A stretch of DNA of 64,000 bases from Chloroflexota bacterium (GTDB lineage Bacteria > Chloroflexota > Limnocylindria > Limnocylindrales > CSP1-4). A program made the translations under genes and the position numbers. Shown here piece after piece: positions 42,328 through 49,435 of this stretch. The stretch lies in NCBI GenBank assembly GCA_003169735.1, contig PNAP01000042.1, positions 41,362-105,361 on the forward strand, written 5' to 3'. Within the stretch, counting starts at the first letter, position 1. The number at the start of each line of letters is the position of its first letter. The notes below the pieces were generated by a model. The model was given only the letters and a program-made list of their open reading frames with translations. It had not been told where the DNA came from and did no database searches.

Positions 42328-43479
42328 ATGGGCACCATGCGGGTCGAATCGGCCCGTTTCGGCACGCTCACGGCGCGCGTCTCCACCGGTTCGTGGAACC
42401 GTTTCGACCTGCAGATGGCGTTCTATGCGCTGGCGCTGGCCGTCGTCGGTCTGCTGATGGCGTACACCAACAGTGCCGGCGCGCCACTCGAGGCGGGAAG
42501 CGTCTTCACGCGCGGCCTGATGTGGCTCGCGATCGCCCTCGTTGTCTTCACGGTGGCCACGGCGATCGACTATCGCTGGCTTGCCGACTTCGCCTGGCCG
42601 CTCTACGCGCTGAACCTGTTCCTGCTGGCGCTGACGCTGGTCATCGGCACCGGCCTGGCCGGGGTCTCGCGCTGGATCAACATCTTCGGCATGCAGTTCC
42701 AGTTCTCGGAACTGGCCAAGGTGTTGATGGCCATCGTGCTCGCCAACTACCTGGCCGGCCGCCAGGGCCGCCTCAAGAGCCCCGTCACCATCATCGGCGC
42801 CGCGCTGCTCGCCGCGCCGCCCCTCGCGCTGGTGTTGATCCAGCCCGACCTCGGCACTTCGCTCGTCTTCGGCGCCATCGTCTTCGGCACGCTGTTCCTG
42901 TCCGGCGCGAGCCTGCGCTGGCTGCTCGCATCGGCCATCGTCGTGGCCTCTCTGCTGCCGGTCATCTGGTTCTTCGTGCTCAAGGATTACCAGCAGCAGC
43001 GGCTCATCTCGTTCCTGAACCCATCGGCTGATCCGCTCGGATCGGGCTACCAGATCCTCCAGTCGGAGATCGCCGTCGGATCGGGCGGGCTGCTCGGCAA
43101 GGGGCTCACCAACGGGACGCTGACGCAGTCGGACTACCTGCCCGTCTCGTCGACCGACTTCGTCGGGGCCACGCTCGGGGAGGAGCTCGGGTTCATCGGC
43201 TGCGTCGTGGTGCTGCTTCTCTTCGCGGCGCTGCTCTGGCGGGTGTTGCTGATCGGCTGGCGGGCTCGGGATCCGTTCGGGCTGGCGTTCTCAGGCGCGG
43301 TGGCCTCGATGATCGTCTTCCAGCTGCTGGTCAATTTCGGGATGGTGCTCGGGATGATGCCCATCACCGGCATCCCGTTGCCTTTCATCACCCATGGCGG
43401 GGCGTCGCTGATCAGCATCGCCCTCGGTCTTGGCATCCTTCAGAGCATCGCCATGCGCCAGGGCAAACAGATGTGGTGA
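42328..43479 (+). CDS. rodA: SEDS peptidoglycan glycosyltransferase RodA
   Basis: 383 aa, ten predicted helices. SEDS motifs: GVSRWINIFGMQFQFSELAKVLMAIVLANYL, LVLIQPDLGTSLVFGAIVFG, GSGGLLGKGLTNGTLTQSDYLPVSSTDFVGATLGEELGFIG and MMPITGIPLPFITHGGASLI. I call RodA rather than FtsW because it follows mreD and PBP2. It polymerises lipid II into glycan strands. Confidence 0.94.
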   Translation: MGTMRVESARFGTLTARVSTGSWNRFDLQMAFYALALAVVGLLMAYTNSAGAPLEAGSVFTRGLMWLAIALVVFTVATAIDYRWLADFAWPLYALNLFLLALTLVIGTGLAGVSRWINIFGMQFQFSELAKVLMAIVLANYLAGRQGRLKSPVTIIGAALLAAPPLALVLIQPDLGTSLVFGAIVFGTLFLSGASLRWLLASAIVVASLLPVIWFFVLKDYQQQRLISFLNPSADPLGSGYQILQSEIAVGSGGLLGKGLTNGTLTQSDYLPVSSTDFVGATLGEELGFIGCVVVLLLFAALLWRVLLIGWRARDPFGLAFSGAVASMIVFQLLVNFGMVLGMMPITGIPLPFITHGGASLISIALGLGILQSIAMRQGKQMW

Positions 43480-43515
43480 CGCGCGTCCTGCTCTGACTGC
43501 CCGCCGGCGATGCGC

Positions 43516-44718
43516 TCAGCGTCGAGTCGTGGCGGGCGCCGACCGCAGCACCCATCCGGCCGTGCTCGCCTGGACCAGCAGGGTGAACAGGACGATCCCG
43601 AAGACGACGCTCTGGAGGAGTTGCCGGTCGGGCTGGGTGGCCGGCAGGGAGAGGGCCAGCGCCACGGCGATGGCGCCGCGCAGCCCGGCCCAGAAGAGGA
43701 CGTGCACCCAGGCGAGCGGCAGCCGCAGCCCAAGCTGGGCGCCGCCCCGCATACGGCCGATGCCCAGGAACAGTCCATAGACGACGACTGCCCGGCCGAG
43801 CAGGACGGCGACCACGGCCCACGCGATGACGCCGGCGGCGTCGACGATCTCGGACGGCGTGATGGTCAGGCCGATGAGCAGGAATACGACCGCGGTGACC
43901 AGGAAGGCCAGGTAGCTCCAGACCGTGTCGATGGCCACGCGGCCGCGACTCGGGATCGTCGTCCGGCCGAGATTGCCGAGCACGATGCCCGCCACGACCG
44001 TGGCGATGATGCCCGATTGCCCGGCCGCCTCGGCCACGAGGTACGTGCCATACGCGCAGATGAGCGTCAGCGTGAGCTCCAGGTTGACGTCGTCGAGTCG
44101 ACCCGCGACCCACGCCGCCGCGGCGCCGAGGGACGCGCCGATGGCGGCACTCAACACGAAGATGACGAAGAAGCTCGGCACGCCCTGTGTGAGCAGGTCC
44201 CCGCCACCGATGGCGACCGTGAACAGCACGACCCCGGTCCCATCGTTGAAGAGGCTCTCGGCCTCGATGAGATTCGCCAGCGGGGCCGGTACGAAGACGT
44301 GGCGCATGGTGGCGATGACGGCCATCGGATCGGTCGCCGAGACCATCGCGCCGACGAGGAACGCGGATTCGAACGACAGGCCGGCCATGACGTGGAGCAC
44401 GACCGCCACCAGCCCGGCGACGATGACCACGCCCGGCAGCGCCAGGAGGGTCACTGCGGCGATGTTCTCGCGCAGCGCCGCCGCGTCCATCCGGAGCGCG
44501 GCCTCGAACACGAGACCGGGCACCAGGATGGCCAGCACGAGTTCCGGCGTCAGCGTGATATCGAGATGCGGGGCGGCGATGGAGACGAGCAGGCCGAAGA
44601 CCACGAGCGCGACGGTGTACGGCACCGCGAAACGCCGGCTGACCAGCGCCACGATGGCCAGCGCCACGAGCAGCGCCACGAAGACATCGGCCAGGCCAAG
44701 GATCGACGCGCTGCTCAT
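43516..44718 (-). CDS. cation:proton antiporter (CPA1/NhaP type)
   Basis: 400 aa, about 11-12 membrane helices. The CPA1 ion-site motif is MVSATDPMAVIATMRHVF with the conserved Asp, and SLFNDGTGVVLFTVAIGG is the typical following helix. Na+/H+ exchange across the membrane is the usual activity; K+ selectivity cannot be excluded. No C-terminal TrkA-type regulatory domain is present. The ATG lies six bases after TAAAGT, a leaderless layout. Convergent with rodA. Confidence 0.92.
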   Translation of the reverse strand: MSSASILGLADVFVALLVALAIVALVSRRFAVPYTVALVVFGLLVSIAAPHLDITLTPELVLAILVPGLVFEAALRMDAAALRENIAAVTLLALPGVVIVAGLVAVVLHVMAGLSFESAFLVGAMVSATDPMAVIATMRHVFVPAPLANLIEAESLFNDGTGVVLFTVAIGGGDLLTQGVPSFFVIFVLSAAIGASLGAAAAWVAGRLDDVNLELTLTLICAYGTYLVAEAAGQSGIIATVVAGIVLGNLGRTTIPSRGRVAIDTVWSYLAFLVTAVVFLLIGLTITPSEIVDAAGVIAWAVVAVLLGRAVVVYGLFLGIGRMRGGAQLGLRLPLAWVHVLFWAGLRGAIAVALALSLPATQPDRQLLQSVVFGIVLFTLLVQASTAGWVLRSAPATTRR

Positions 44719-44724
44719 ACGCAG

Positions 44725-44730
44725 ACTTTA
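44725..44730 (-). promoter_or_regulatory. -10 element TAAAGT, leaderless arrangement
   Basis: TAAAGT on the minus strand, six bases before the antiporter ATG at 44718. Confidence 0.4.
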
Positions 44731-44757
44731 TCCGTCGGACAGAGCATCATCGAGCCG

Positions 44758-45876
44758 ATGCGCATCGCCGATTTCGCGCTCGAACGCTACTTCGCCCGGT
44801 GGGAGTTCAGCGCGCGGTACCTGCTCTGTGCCTCGGACGTCGAGGGCTACCCGATGGCCGAGCTGCTGGCGCTGGCCGACGACGAGACGCGGGCGATGTG
44901 GACCGATCTTCGGCTCGGCTACACCGAATCGACCGGCCATCCGCAGCTGCGTGCCGAGATCGCCGCGCTGTACCAGACGGCGTCGCCGGACGACGTGCTC
45001 GTCTTCGCGGGCGCCGAAGAGGCCATCTTCTGCCTCGCCAACGTGGCCGTCGGGCCGGGCGATCACGCCATCGTGGTGTGGCCGGGGTACCAGGCGCTCC
45101 ACGAGGTCGCGCGCGCCTCGGGGGCCGACGTCTCCCTGCACGAGCTGCACGAGTCGGACGGGTGGGCGCTGGACGTGGAGCGGCTGCGCGGCCTGATGCG
45201 GCCGACGACGAGACTCATCGTCGTCAACGCGCCACACAACCCGACCGGGATGCTGCCGACACACGAGGAGTGGCGTGCCCTGACCGACCTGGCCGCCGAA
45301 TCCGGCGCTTACCTGTTCTCGGACGAGGTCTATCGCTTCCTCGAGTCCGATCCGGCGGATCGCCTGGCCGCTGGCGTCGACGCCCTTGATGGCGGCATCT
45401 CGCTCGGGGTCATGTCCAAGTCCTTCGCGATGGCCGGGTTGCGCATCGGTTGGCTGGTGACGCGCGACCGCGCCCTGATCCAGAGATGCGCGGCGTTCAA
45501 GGACTACACGACCATCTGTTCCTCCGCGCCGTCGGAGATCCTGGCCATCATCGGCCTGCGCGCTCGCGATACCGTCCTGGCGCGCTCGCGCGCCATCATC
45601 GCCGCCAACCTGCCCCGGCTGGACGCGTTCTTCGCTGCCCGTCAGCAGACCTTCCGCTGGGTCCGGCCACGTGGCGGATCGATCGCCTTCCCGCGCCTGT
45701 TGGGCGCCCGGAGCATCGAGCGCCTGGCGGCCGACCTGGTCGAGGCGGATGGCGTCCTGCTCCTGCCCGGCTCGGTCTTCGGCCATGCGGGCAACCACTT
45801 CCGCATCGGATTCGGTCGACAGGATCTGCCCGAGGCGCTGGCGCGATTCGAAGCGTTCCTCGACCGAACGACCTAG
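44758..45876 (+). CDS. PLP-dependent class I/II aminotransferase
   Basis: 372 aa from ATG 44758; the track's 788-aa version runs antisense through the antiporter gene. Fold-type I features: LGYTESTGHPQLRAEIAALY, VNAPHNPTGMLPT with the substrate Asn-Pro, FSDEVYRFLE with the cofactor Asp-Tyr, and the PLP Lys in GVMSKSFAMAGLRIGW. It may be an amino-acid or capreomycidine-synthase-like aminotransferase; substrate not predictable. Divergent from the antiporter. Confidence 0.9.
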   Translation: MRIADFALERYFARWEFSARYLLCASDVEGYPMAELLALADDETRAMWTDLRLGYTESTGHPQLRAEIAALYQTASPDDVLVFAGAEEAIFCLANVAVGPGDHAIVVWPGYQALHEVARASGADVSLHELHESDGWALDVERLRGLMRPTTRLIVVNAPHNPTGMLPTHEEWRALTDLAAESGAYLFSDEVYRFLESDPADRLAAGVDALDGGISLGVMSKSFAMAGLRIGWLVTRDRALIQRCAAFKDYTTICSSAPSEILAIIGLRARDTVLARSRAIIAANLPRLDAFFAARQQTFRWVRPRGGSIAFPRLLGARSIERLAADLVEADGVLLLPGSVFGHAGNHFRIGFGRQDLPEALARFEAFLDRTT

Positions 45877-45879
45877 GGG

Positions 45880-46359
45880 CTACCGGGCGCGACGGGGTCG
45901 GCCGAGCAGCTTGGCGATCTCGTCGTGGTAGGTCCTGCCGGCGGGCATCCGCTCGAGCCACTCGAGGAAGTCGCGGTCCTGTCGCGCGATCTGGCCGAGC
46001 GTCCAGCCGCGGTAGCGACCGAAGTCAAGGACGCTCCCCTCGGGTTGGCCTGGCGGCTCCCCGGCTTCGCCGTAGCCCGTCTCACGAAACGATCCCTCGT
46101 CGGCGCGGCGCGCCGGACGGTCGGACGCGCGCCGATCTCGGCGCTGGCTCAGCTCGGCATCGTAGGCAGCGCGACGTGTCCGTTCTTTCAACACGTCCCA
46201 CGCCTCGTTCAGTTCGACCATCTTCGTCTGTGCCACGGGGCTCGCGTCGCGGTCAGGGTGATAGCGCTGGGCGAGGCGGCGGTAGACGAGATTGATGATC
46301 TCGGCATCGGCCGCCGGATCGACCTGGAGGATCTGGTAGTGCGACCGCACACGAATCAT
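45880..46359 (-). CDS. J-domain (DnaJ-like) protein with C-terminal domain
   Basis: 159 aa. N-terminal J domain: SHYQILQVDPAADAEIINLVYRRLAQRYHPDRD contains the HPD motif that stimulates DnaK ATPase. A charged linker is followed by a C-terminal part, GSVLDFGRYRGWTLGQIARQDRDFLEWLERM, that resembles the small exodeoxyribonuclease X-like (DUF3820-type) module. Lacks the zinc and substrate domains of true DnaJ. TACGCT is nine bases before the ATG. The transposon inserted about 75 bases upstream of its start. Confidence 0.85.
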   Translation of the reverse strand: MIRVRSHYQILQVDPAADAEIINLVYRRLAQRYHPDRDASPVAQTKMVELNEAWDVLKERTRRAAYDAELSQRRDRRASDRPARRADEGSFRETGYGEAGEPPGQPEGSVLDFGRYRGWTLGQIARQDRDFLEWLERMPAGRTYHDEIAKLLGRPRRAR

Positions 46360-46368
46360 CGGAGGATG

Positions 46369-46374
46369 AGCGTA
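46369..46374 (-). promoter_or_regulatory. -10 element TACGCT near start codon
   Basis: TACGCT on the minus strand, nine bases before the J-domain gene ATG at 46359. Confidence 0.35.
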
Positions 46375-46434
46375 GCAGAGGGTGCGAGGGGTCTGGACAG
46401 GGTCTTGGCGAGCGTGCCGCGCTTCAGGAGCGGA

Positions 46435-46442
46435 TCGGTGCC
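46435..46442. repeat. left target-site duplication TCGGTGCC
   Basis: Eight bases abutting the left terminal repeat; the identical octamer abuts the right repeat at 50188-50195. Confidence 0.9.
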
Positions 46443-46463
46443 GGTAGTGGGTCAGTTTGAATC
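46443..46463 (+). repeat. left terminal inverted repeat, 21 bp
   Basis: GGTAGTGGGTCAGTTTGAAT plus C; its exact reverse complement lies at 50167-50187. Confidence 0.93.
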
Positions 46464-46473
46464 CGGGTCGGGG

Positions 46474-46502
46474 TTGACCGGCTGAGCGGGACGGCGGAAA
46501 AT
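46474..46502 (+). promoter_or_regulatory. promoter of the transposon's first small gene
   Basis: TTGACC (46474), 17-base spacer, GAAAAT (46497-46502), then six bases to the ATG at 46509. It lies just inside the left end of the element. Confidence 0.5.
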
Positions 46503-46508
46503 CAGGCT

Positions 46509-46754
46509 ATGCATGACCGCTCACGCAAGCGTCCCCGCGATCTGAATCAGCTCGCCGCGTCGATCCTGGCCGATGCCACCAATGACGCGCCGCCCGAGCC
46601 GGACGATCACCGTGACCCGGCCGCGGTCGCGCTGGGACGCAAAGGCGGACTAAAGGGAGGGAAGGCCAGGGCTGCCAGCCTGAGCCCGGAGCAGCGGTCG
46701 GAGATCGCCAAGCGTGCGGCGGCCGCTCGGTGGGGAGAAAAGCCGAAAGTCTGA
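46509..46754 (+). CDS. small basic KGG-type protein carried by the transposon
   Basis: 81 aa. The N-terminal half is acidic/Pro-rich (NDAPPEPDDHRDPAAVALG) and the C-terminal half is basic: RKGGLKGGKARAASLSPEQRSEIAKRAAAARWGEK. This KGGxARA...LSPEQR..IAKxAAxARW pattern is a widespread small-protein motif often compared to histone H1-like tails, with unknown function. It probably binds nucleic acid. Start supported by a TTGACC-17-GAAAAT promoter six bases upstream. It may be an accessory of the transposase or simply a passenger. Confidence 0.7.
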   Translation: MHDRSRKRPRDLNQLAASILADATNDAPPEPDDHRDPAAVALGRKGGLKGGKARAASLSPEQRSEIAKRAAAARWGEKPKV

Positions 46755-47052
46755 ACAGACGTTCGCTATCGGGCTGGACAGGTTGGCGACTCACCCGTAT
46801 GCTGTCGAGCAACCGAATACCAAGAACCGCCGACAGGTCACCCCTACCAAAGAGAGGCCTGTTCGACGGTCCCGATCCCAGGCGTTTCGAACTTTCGTTC
46901 GTTACGTCCGGTTTTTGAGATTGTCGATGACCGGAAGCGGTTTGTCAACAGGTATGCGGAGAAAGGAGTGGATAACAACAAGTGAAGAGTTGACGGAATG
47001 AGATCCGATCCAGGTTAGCGACAAGAACCGGATCTCATCCCGTTCGATGCGA
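46755..47052. other. gene-poor, AT-richer segment of the transposon
   Basis: About 300 bases with no convincing gene (the ORF at 46714-47001 overlaps the preceding gene and has unconvincing composition). It has a DnaA-box-like TTATCCACT (minus strand, 46967-46975) and a 10-bp inverted repeat ATGAGATCCG/CGGATCTCAT at 46998-47007 and 47029-47038, immediately before the tRNA-like gene. Confidence 0.4.
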
Positions 47053-47128
47053 GCCGCCGTAGCTCAATGGACAGAGCATCCTGTTTGGTACTCAGGGCAT
47101 GGTGAGAGTTCGAGTCTCTCCGGCGGCG
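47053..47128 (+). tRNA. tRNA-like gene with abnormal anticodon arm (Thr-GGT if centred)
   Basis: Cloverleaf elements are clear: acceptor GCCGCCG/CGGCGGC, D stem GCTC/GAGC, T arm GAGAG-TTCGAGT-CTCTC. The anticodon stem TCCTG/CAGGG pairs, but encloses nine bases (TTTGGTACT) instead of seven. The centred triplet is GGT (Thr), which is uncertain. The variable loop is six bases, and CCA is not encoded. It may be a degenerate or unusual tRNA carried by the transposon. ORF-track entry 47047-47244 is spurious. Confidence 0.55.
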
Positions 47129-47253
47129 CACCCTCCAGAAAGCTGGACGCGACTGATGCGTTACGTATCGAATCACACCTGCGATTCGGCGTCAAATGGG
47201 GAATCCAGCGTACTCGGTACGTCAAGAGTCCCTATGGAAACTGACCGAAATGC

Positions 47254-47282
47254 TTGACAATGCGCTAGCGGTCAAGCATAAT
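47254..47282 (+). promoter_or_regulatory. consensus promoter of the transposase gene
   Basis: TTGACA (47254-47259), exact 17-base spacer, CATAAT (47277-47282), then six bases to the ATG at 47289. It is the best sigma-70-type promoter in the window. Confidence 0.8.
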
Positions 47283-47288
47283 GGTCAC

Positions 47289-48134
47289 ATGAACAAGTTG
47301 AGTCGCACGGAACGCGCACAGATCATCCGATGCCTCGTGGAAGGCAACTCGATCCGTGCCACGGTCCGCATGACCGGCTTTGCCAAGAACACGATCACCA
47401 AGCTGCTGGTCGAGCTTGGTAAGGCTTGCGCCATCTACCAGGACGAACATCTGCGCGACCTTCCGTCCGAGCGGCTACAGGCCGACGAGATCTGGTCGTT
47501 CTGCCACGCGAAGGCGCGCAACGTGCCCGAGGACAAGCGCGACACGTTCGGCTACGGCGACGTGTGGACGTGGACGTGCCTCGACTCCGACTCCAAGCTG
47601 ATGGTGTCGTGGCGCGTCGGAGAGCGGACCCTCGGCGATGCCCGAGCCTTTGTCGAGGACGTGGCCAGCCGGATCGTCCAGCGGCCGCAGATCTCGACCG
47701 ACGGGCTCCGCTTCTACGTCGAGGCCATCGACGACGTGTTCGGCTCGAACGTGGACTTCGCGCAGATCATCAAGCGATACGGCCCTTCTCAGGCCGAGGA
47801 TGCCTCGCCCACGGCCCGCCGGTACAGCCCGCAGGAGTGCACCGGCATCGAGATCATCGTCCGTCAGGGTGACCCGAACCCCGACCATATCTCGACCAGC
47901 TACGTCGAGCGGCAGAACCTGACTATGCGGATGGGGATGCGCCGGTTCACCCGTCTGACCAATGCCTTCTCAAAGAAGGTCGAGAACCTCGCCGCCGCGG
48001 TGTCGCTCCACTTCATGCACTACAACTTCGCTCGACCGCACCAGAGCCTCGGCCGGAACATCACGCCGGCGATGGCGGCCGGTATCTCCGACCACGTGTG
48101 GACGCCCGAAGAGATCGCGGCGCTGCTCGACTAG
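47289..48134 (+). CDS. IS1-family-type DDE transposase
   Basis: 281 aa from ATG 47289, fixed by the promoter (the track's start at 47196 is upstream of it). N-terminal HTH: RTERAQIIRCLVEGNSIRATVRMTGFAKNTITKLL. Catalytic residues by position: D66 in LQADEIWSF, D138 in ISTDGLRFY, E207 in STSYVERQN. The C-terminal part MRMGMRRFTRLTNAFSKKVENLAAAVSLHFMHYNFARPHQSL matches the single-ORF IS1-like group. It appears intact. It should act on the 21-bp ends of the element; no -1 frameshift is needed, unlike IS1 InsAB. Confidence 0.9.
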   Translation: MNKLSRTERAQIIRCLVEGNSIRATVRMTGFAKNTITKLLVELGKACAIYQDEHLRDLPSERLQADEIWSFCHAKARNVPEDKRDTFGYGDVWTWTCLDSDSKLMVSWRVGERTLGDARAFVEDVASRIVQRPQISTDGLRFYVEAIDDVFGSNVDFAQIIKRYGPSQAEDASPTARRYSPQECTGIEIIVRQGDPNPDHISTSYVERQNLTMRMGMRRFTRLTNAFSKKVENLAAAVSLHFMHYNFARPHQSLGRNITPAMAAGISDHVWTPEEIAALLD

Positions 48135-48147
48135 CGCGGACGTTTCT

Positions 48148-48208
48148 CGTGCGAATGTGACAGCTGTAAACGGCTAACTCCGTGCTAGAATCACGAAATG
48201 TTCGCACG
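48148..48208. promoter_or_regulatory. promoter with flanking inverted repeat before the R-M genes
   Basis: TAGAAT at 48186-48191 lies six bases before the ATG at 48198. An 8-bp inverted repeat CGTGCGAA (48148-48155) / TTCGCACG (48201-48208) flanks it, an arrangement suited to operator control. No good -35 is seen. Confidence 0.4.
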
Positions 48209-48425
48209 GCTGTTCGGTTTGGCCGCCGTTTTGCGACTATCCACAACGGTTGTCCACGGCCCGATTCGGCGCGACCACAACATCTTGTGGTCGCCGCCGC
48301 GCCGCTGCCACATGCGGGCTCGGGGACTCTCCACAAGTGGGCAAGTGGCATTGACGCACCCGCGACGATGGGCGCATCGCTCGCCGGCTGACGGCACGGG
48401 ATCGGGGAGAGGGGTCGCCAGTTGA
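48198..48425 (+). CDS. small ORF overlapping the methyltransferase start
   Basis: 75 aa, unrecognised, rich in Arg, His and Pro (GPIRRDHNILWSPPRRCHMRARGLSTSG). Support comes from position: leaderless-type promoter TAGAAT six bases before the ATG, and its stop overlaps the methyltransferase TTG (TTGA), giving translational coupling. R-M controller proteins occupy this place but are HTH proteins, and no HTH is visible here. It may be a leader ORF; a 10-bp palindrome lies inside it. Confidence 0.45.
   Translation: MFARLFGLAAVLRLSTTVVHGPIRRDHNILWSPPRRCHMRARGLSTSGQVALTHPRRWAHRSPADGTGSGRGVAS
48271..48294. repeat. perfect palindrome GCGACCACAA-CATC-TTGTGGTCGC
   Basis: Two 10-bp arms with a 4-base loop, about 130 bases before the methyltransferase start. 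No T-run follows, so an operator or RNA hairpin is more likely than a terminator. Confidence 0.7.
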
Positions 48426-49435
48426 CGGTGATAGGCCGGCTTGACTATGGGCTGCGCGTCCATGCACCAGCGCACGAACACGCCAAGCCGTCGCCATTCC
48501 TTGCCTCCGACGCGGTCTACTGTGGGGATGCCCGCGAGCTGCTCACGAAGGTGGAGCCCGATTCCGTGGCCCTCAGCTTCTGGTCGCCGCCCTACTTCGT
48601 CGGCAAGTCATACGAACGCGAGCTGACGTTCGAGGACTGGCAGGCGCTACTCCGGGACGTGATCGCCGGCCACTTCGCGGCCATCAAGCCGGGCGGTTTC
48701 CTGGCCATCAACATCGCCGACATCCTTGCTTTTCCCGATCCAGCGATGCCACGCATCCAAGCCGACAACGTCGCCACCAAGCGGTCCAAGGTGACCCGTG
48801 CGGACGTTCTCGCGGCCCAGGCAGCCCATCCCGACTTCAACCGCTACCAGCTGGCCGCGCTGCTCGGTACGAGCGAGCAGACGGTTGACCGTCGGCTCAA
48901 AGACAACAACATCCGCGGCGGCAAGTACGAGGTGCAGCGCAAGGTCAAGCTGGTCGGCGGGTTCATCCAGGAATGGGGCGATGCGGCCGGCTTCCACCTG
49001 TACGACCGCCGGGCATGGGTCAAGGACCCGGCCTGGGAGAACAGCCGATGGCACTCCCTCTCGTATCGCTCGGTCGATGAGTTCGAGTACGTCTACGTGT
49101 TCTGGAAGCCGGGCATCACGACCATCGACCGGAACCGCCTGGCGCGCAAGGAATGGGCCGAGTGGGGATCTCGCGGCGTGTGGCAGATCCCGTCGGTCCG
49201 GTCGAACGAATCGCACGAGGCGCAGTTCCCGACCGAACTGGCGCGGCGCGTGATCCGCCTGTTGTCGGGAGAGGACGATCTGGTGCTGGACCCGTTCCTT
49301 GGCAGTGGCACGACCGCGCTTGCGGCCATCGAACAGGACCGCCACTTCCTCGGGTTCGAGCTGATGCCCGAGTACGCGGCACTGGCGCGGCGGAACGTCC
49401 ACAACGCCCAAGCGCAGATGCGCCTTCCCCGGTGA
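48422..49435 (+). CDS. type II DNA methyltransferase (beta-order, SPPY; probably m4C)
   Basis: 337 aa, TTG start preceded by GGGGAGAGGGG (GTG at 48428 is an alternative). Catalytic motif IV FWSPPYFVG comes first (about residues 53-61), the variable target-recognition region is in the middle, and the AdoMet motif I LVLDPFLGSGTTALAAIEQ comes last (about 281-299). This is the beta order of N6A/N4C enzymes, and SPPY is most often seen in N4-cytosine enzymes. The middle region has an HTH-like piece, RYQLAALLGTSEQTVDRRLKDNNIRGG. It is the protective partner of the downstream endonuclease, with a 4-base overlap. Confidence 0.9.
   Translation: MTVIGRLDYGLRVHAPAHEHAKPSPFLASDAVYCGDARELLTKVEPDSVALSFWSPPYFVGKSYERELTFEDWQALLRDVIAGHFAAIKPGGFLAINIADILAFPDPAMPRIQADNVATKRSKVTRADVLAAQAAHPDFNRYQLAALLGTSEQTVDRRLKDNNIRGGKYEVQRKVKLVGGFIQEWGDAAGFHLYDRRAWVKDPAWENSRWHSLSYRSVDEFEYVYVFWKPGITTIDRNRLARKEWAEWGSRGVWQIPSVRSNESHEAQFPTELARRVIRLLSGEDDLVLDPFLGSGTTALAAIEQDRHFLGFELMPEYAALARRNVHNAQAQMRLPR

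Noticed and set aside
43510-44757. N-terminal 400 codons of the 788-aa ORF ending at 45876
   Set aside because: Antisense to the antiporter gene and highly charged low-complexity sequence; the aminotransferase begins at ATG 44758.
46714-47001. 95-aa ORF in the transposon
   Set aside because: Overlaps the KGG gene in another frame, has no promoter or ribosome-binding site and no recognisable features.
47047-47244. 65-aa ORF over the tRNA-like gene
   Set aside because: Its frame translates the tRNA-like cloverleaf sequence.
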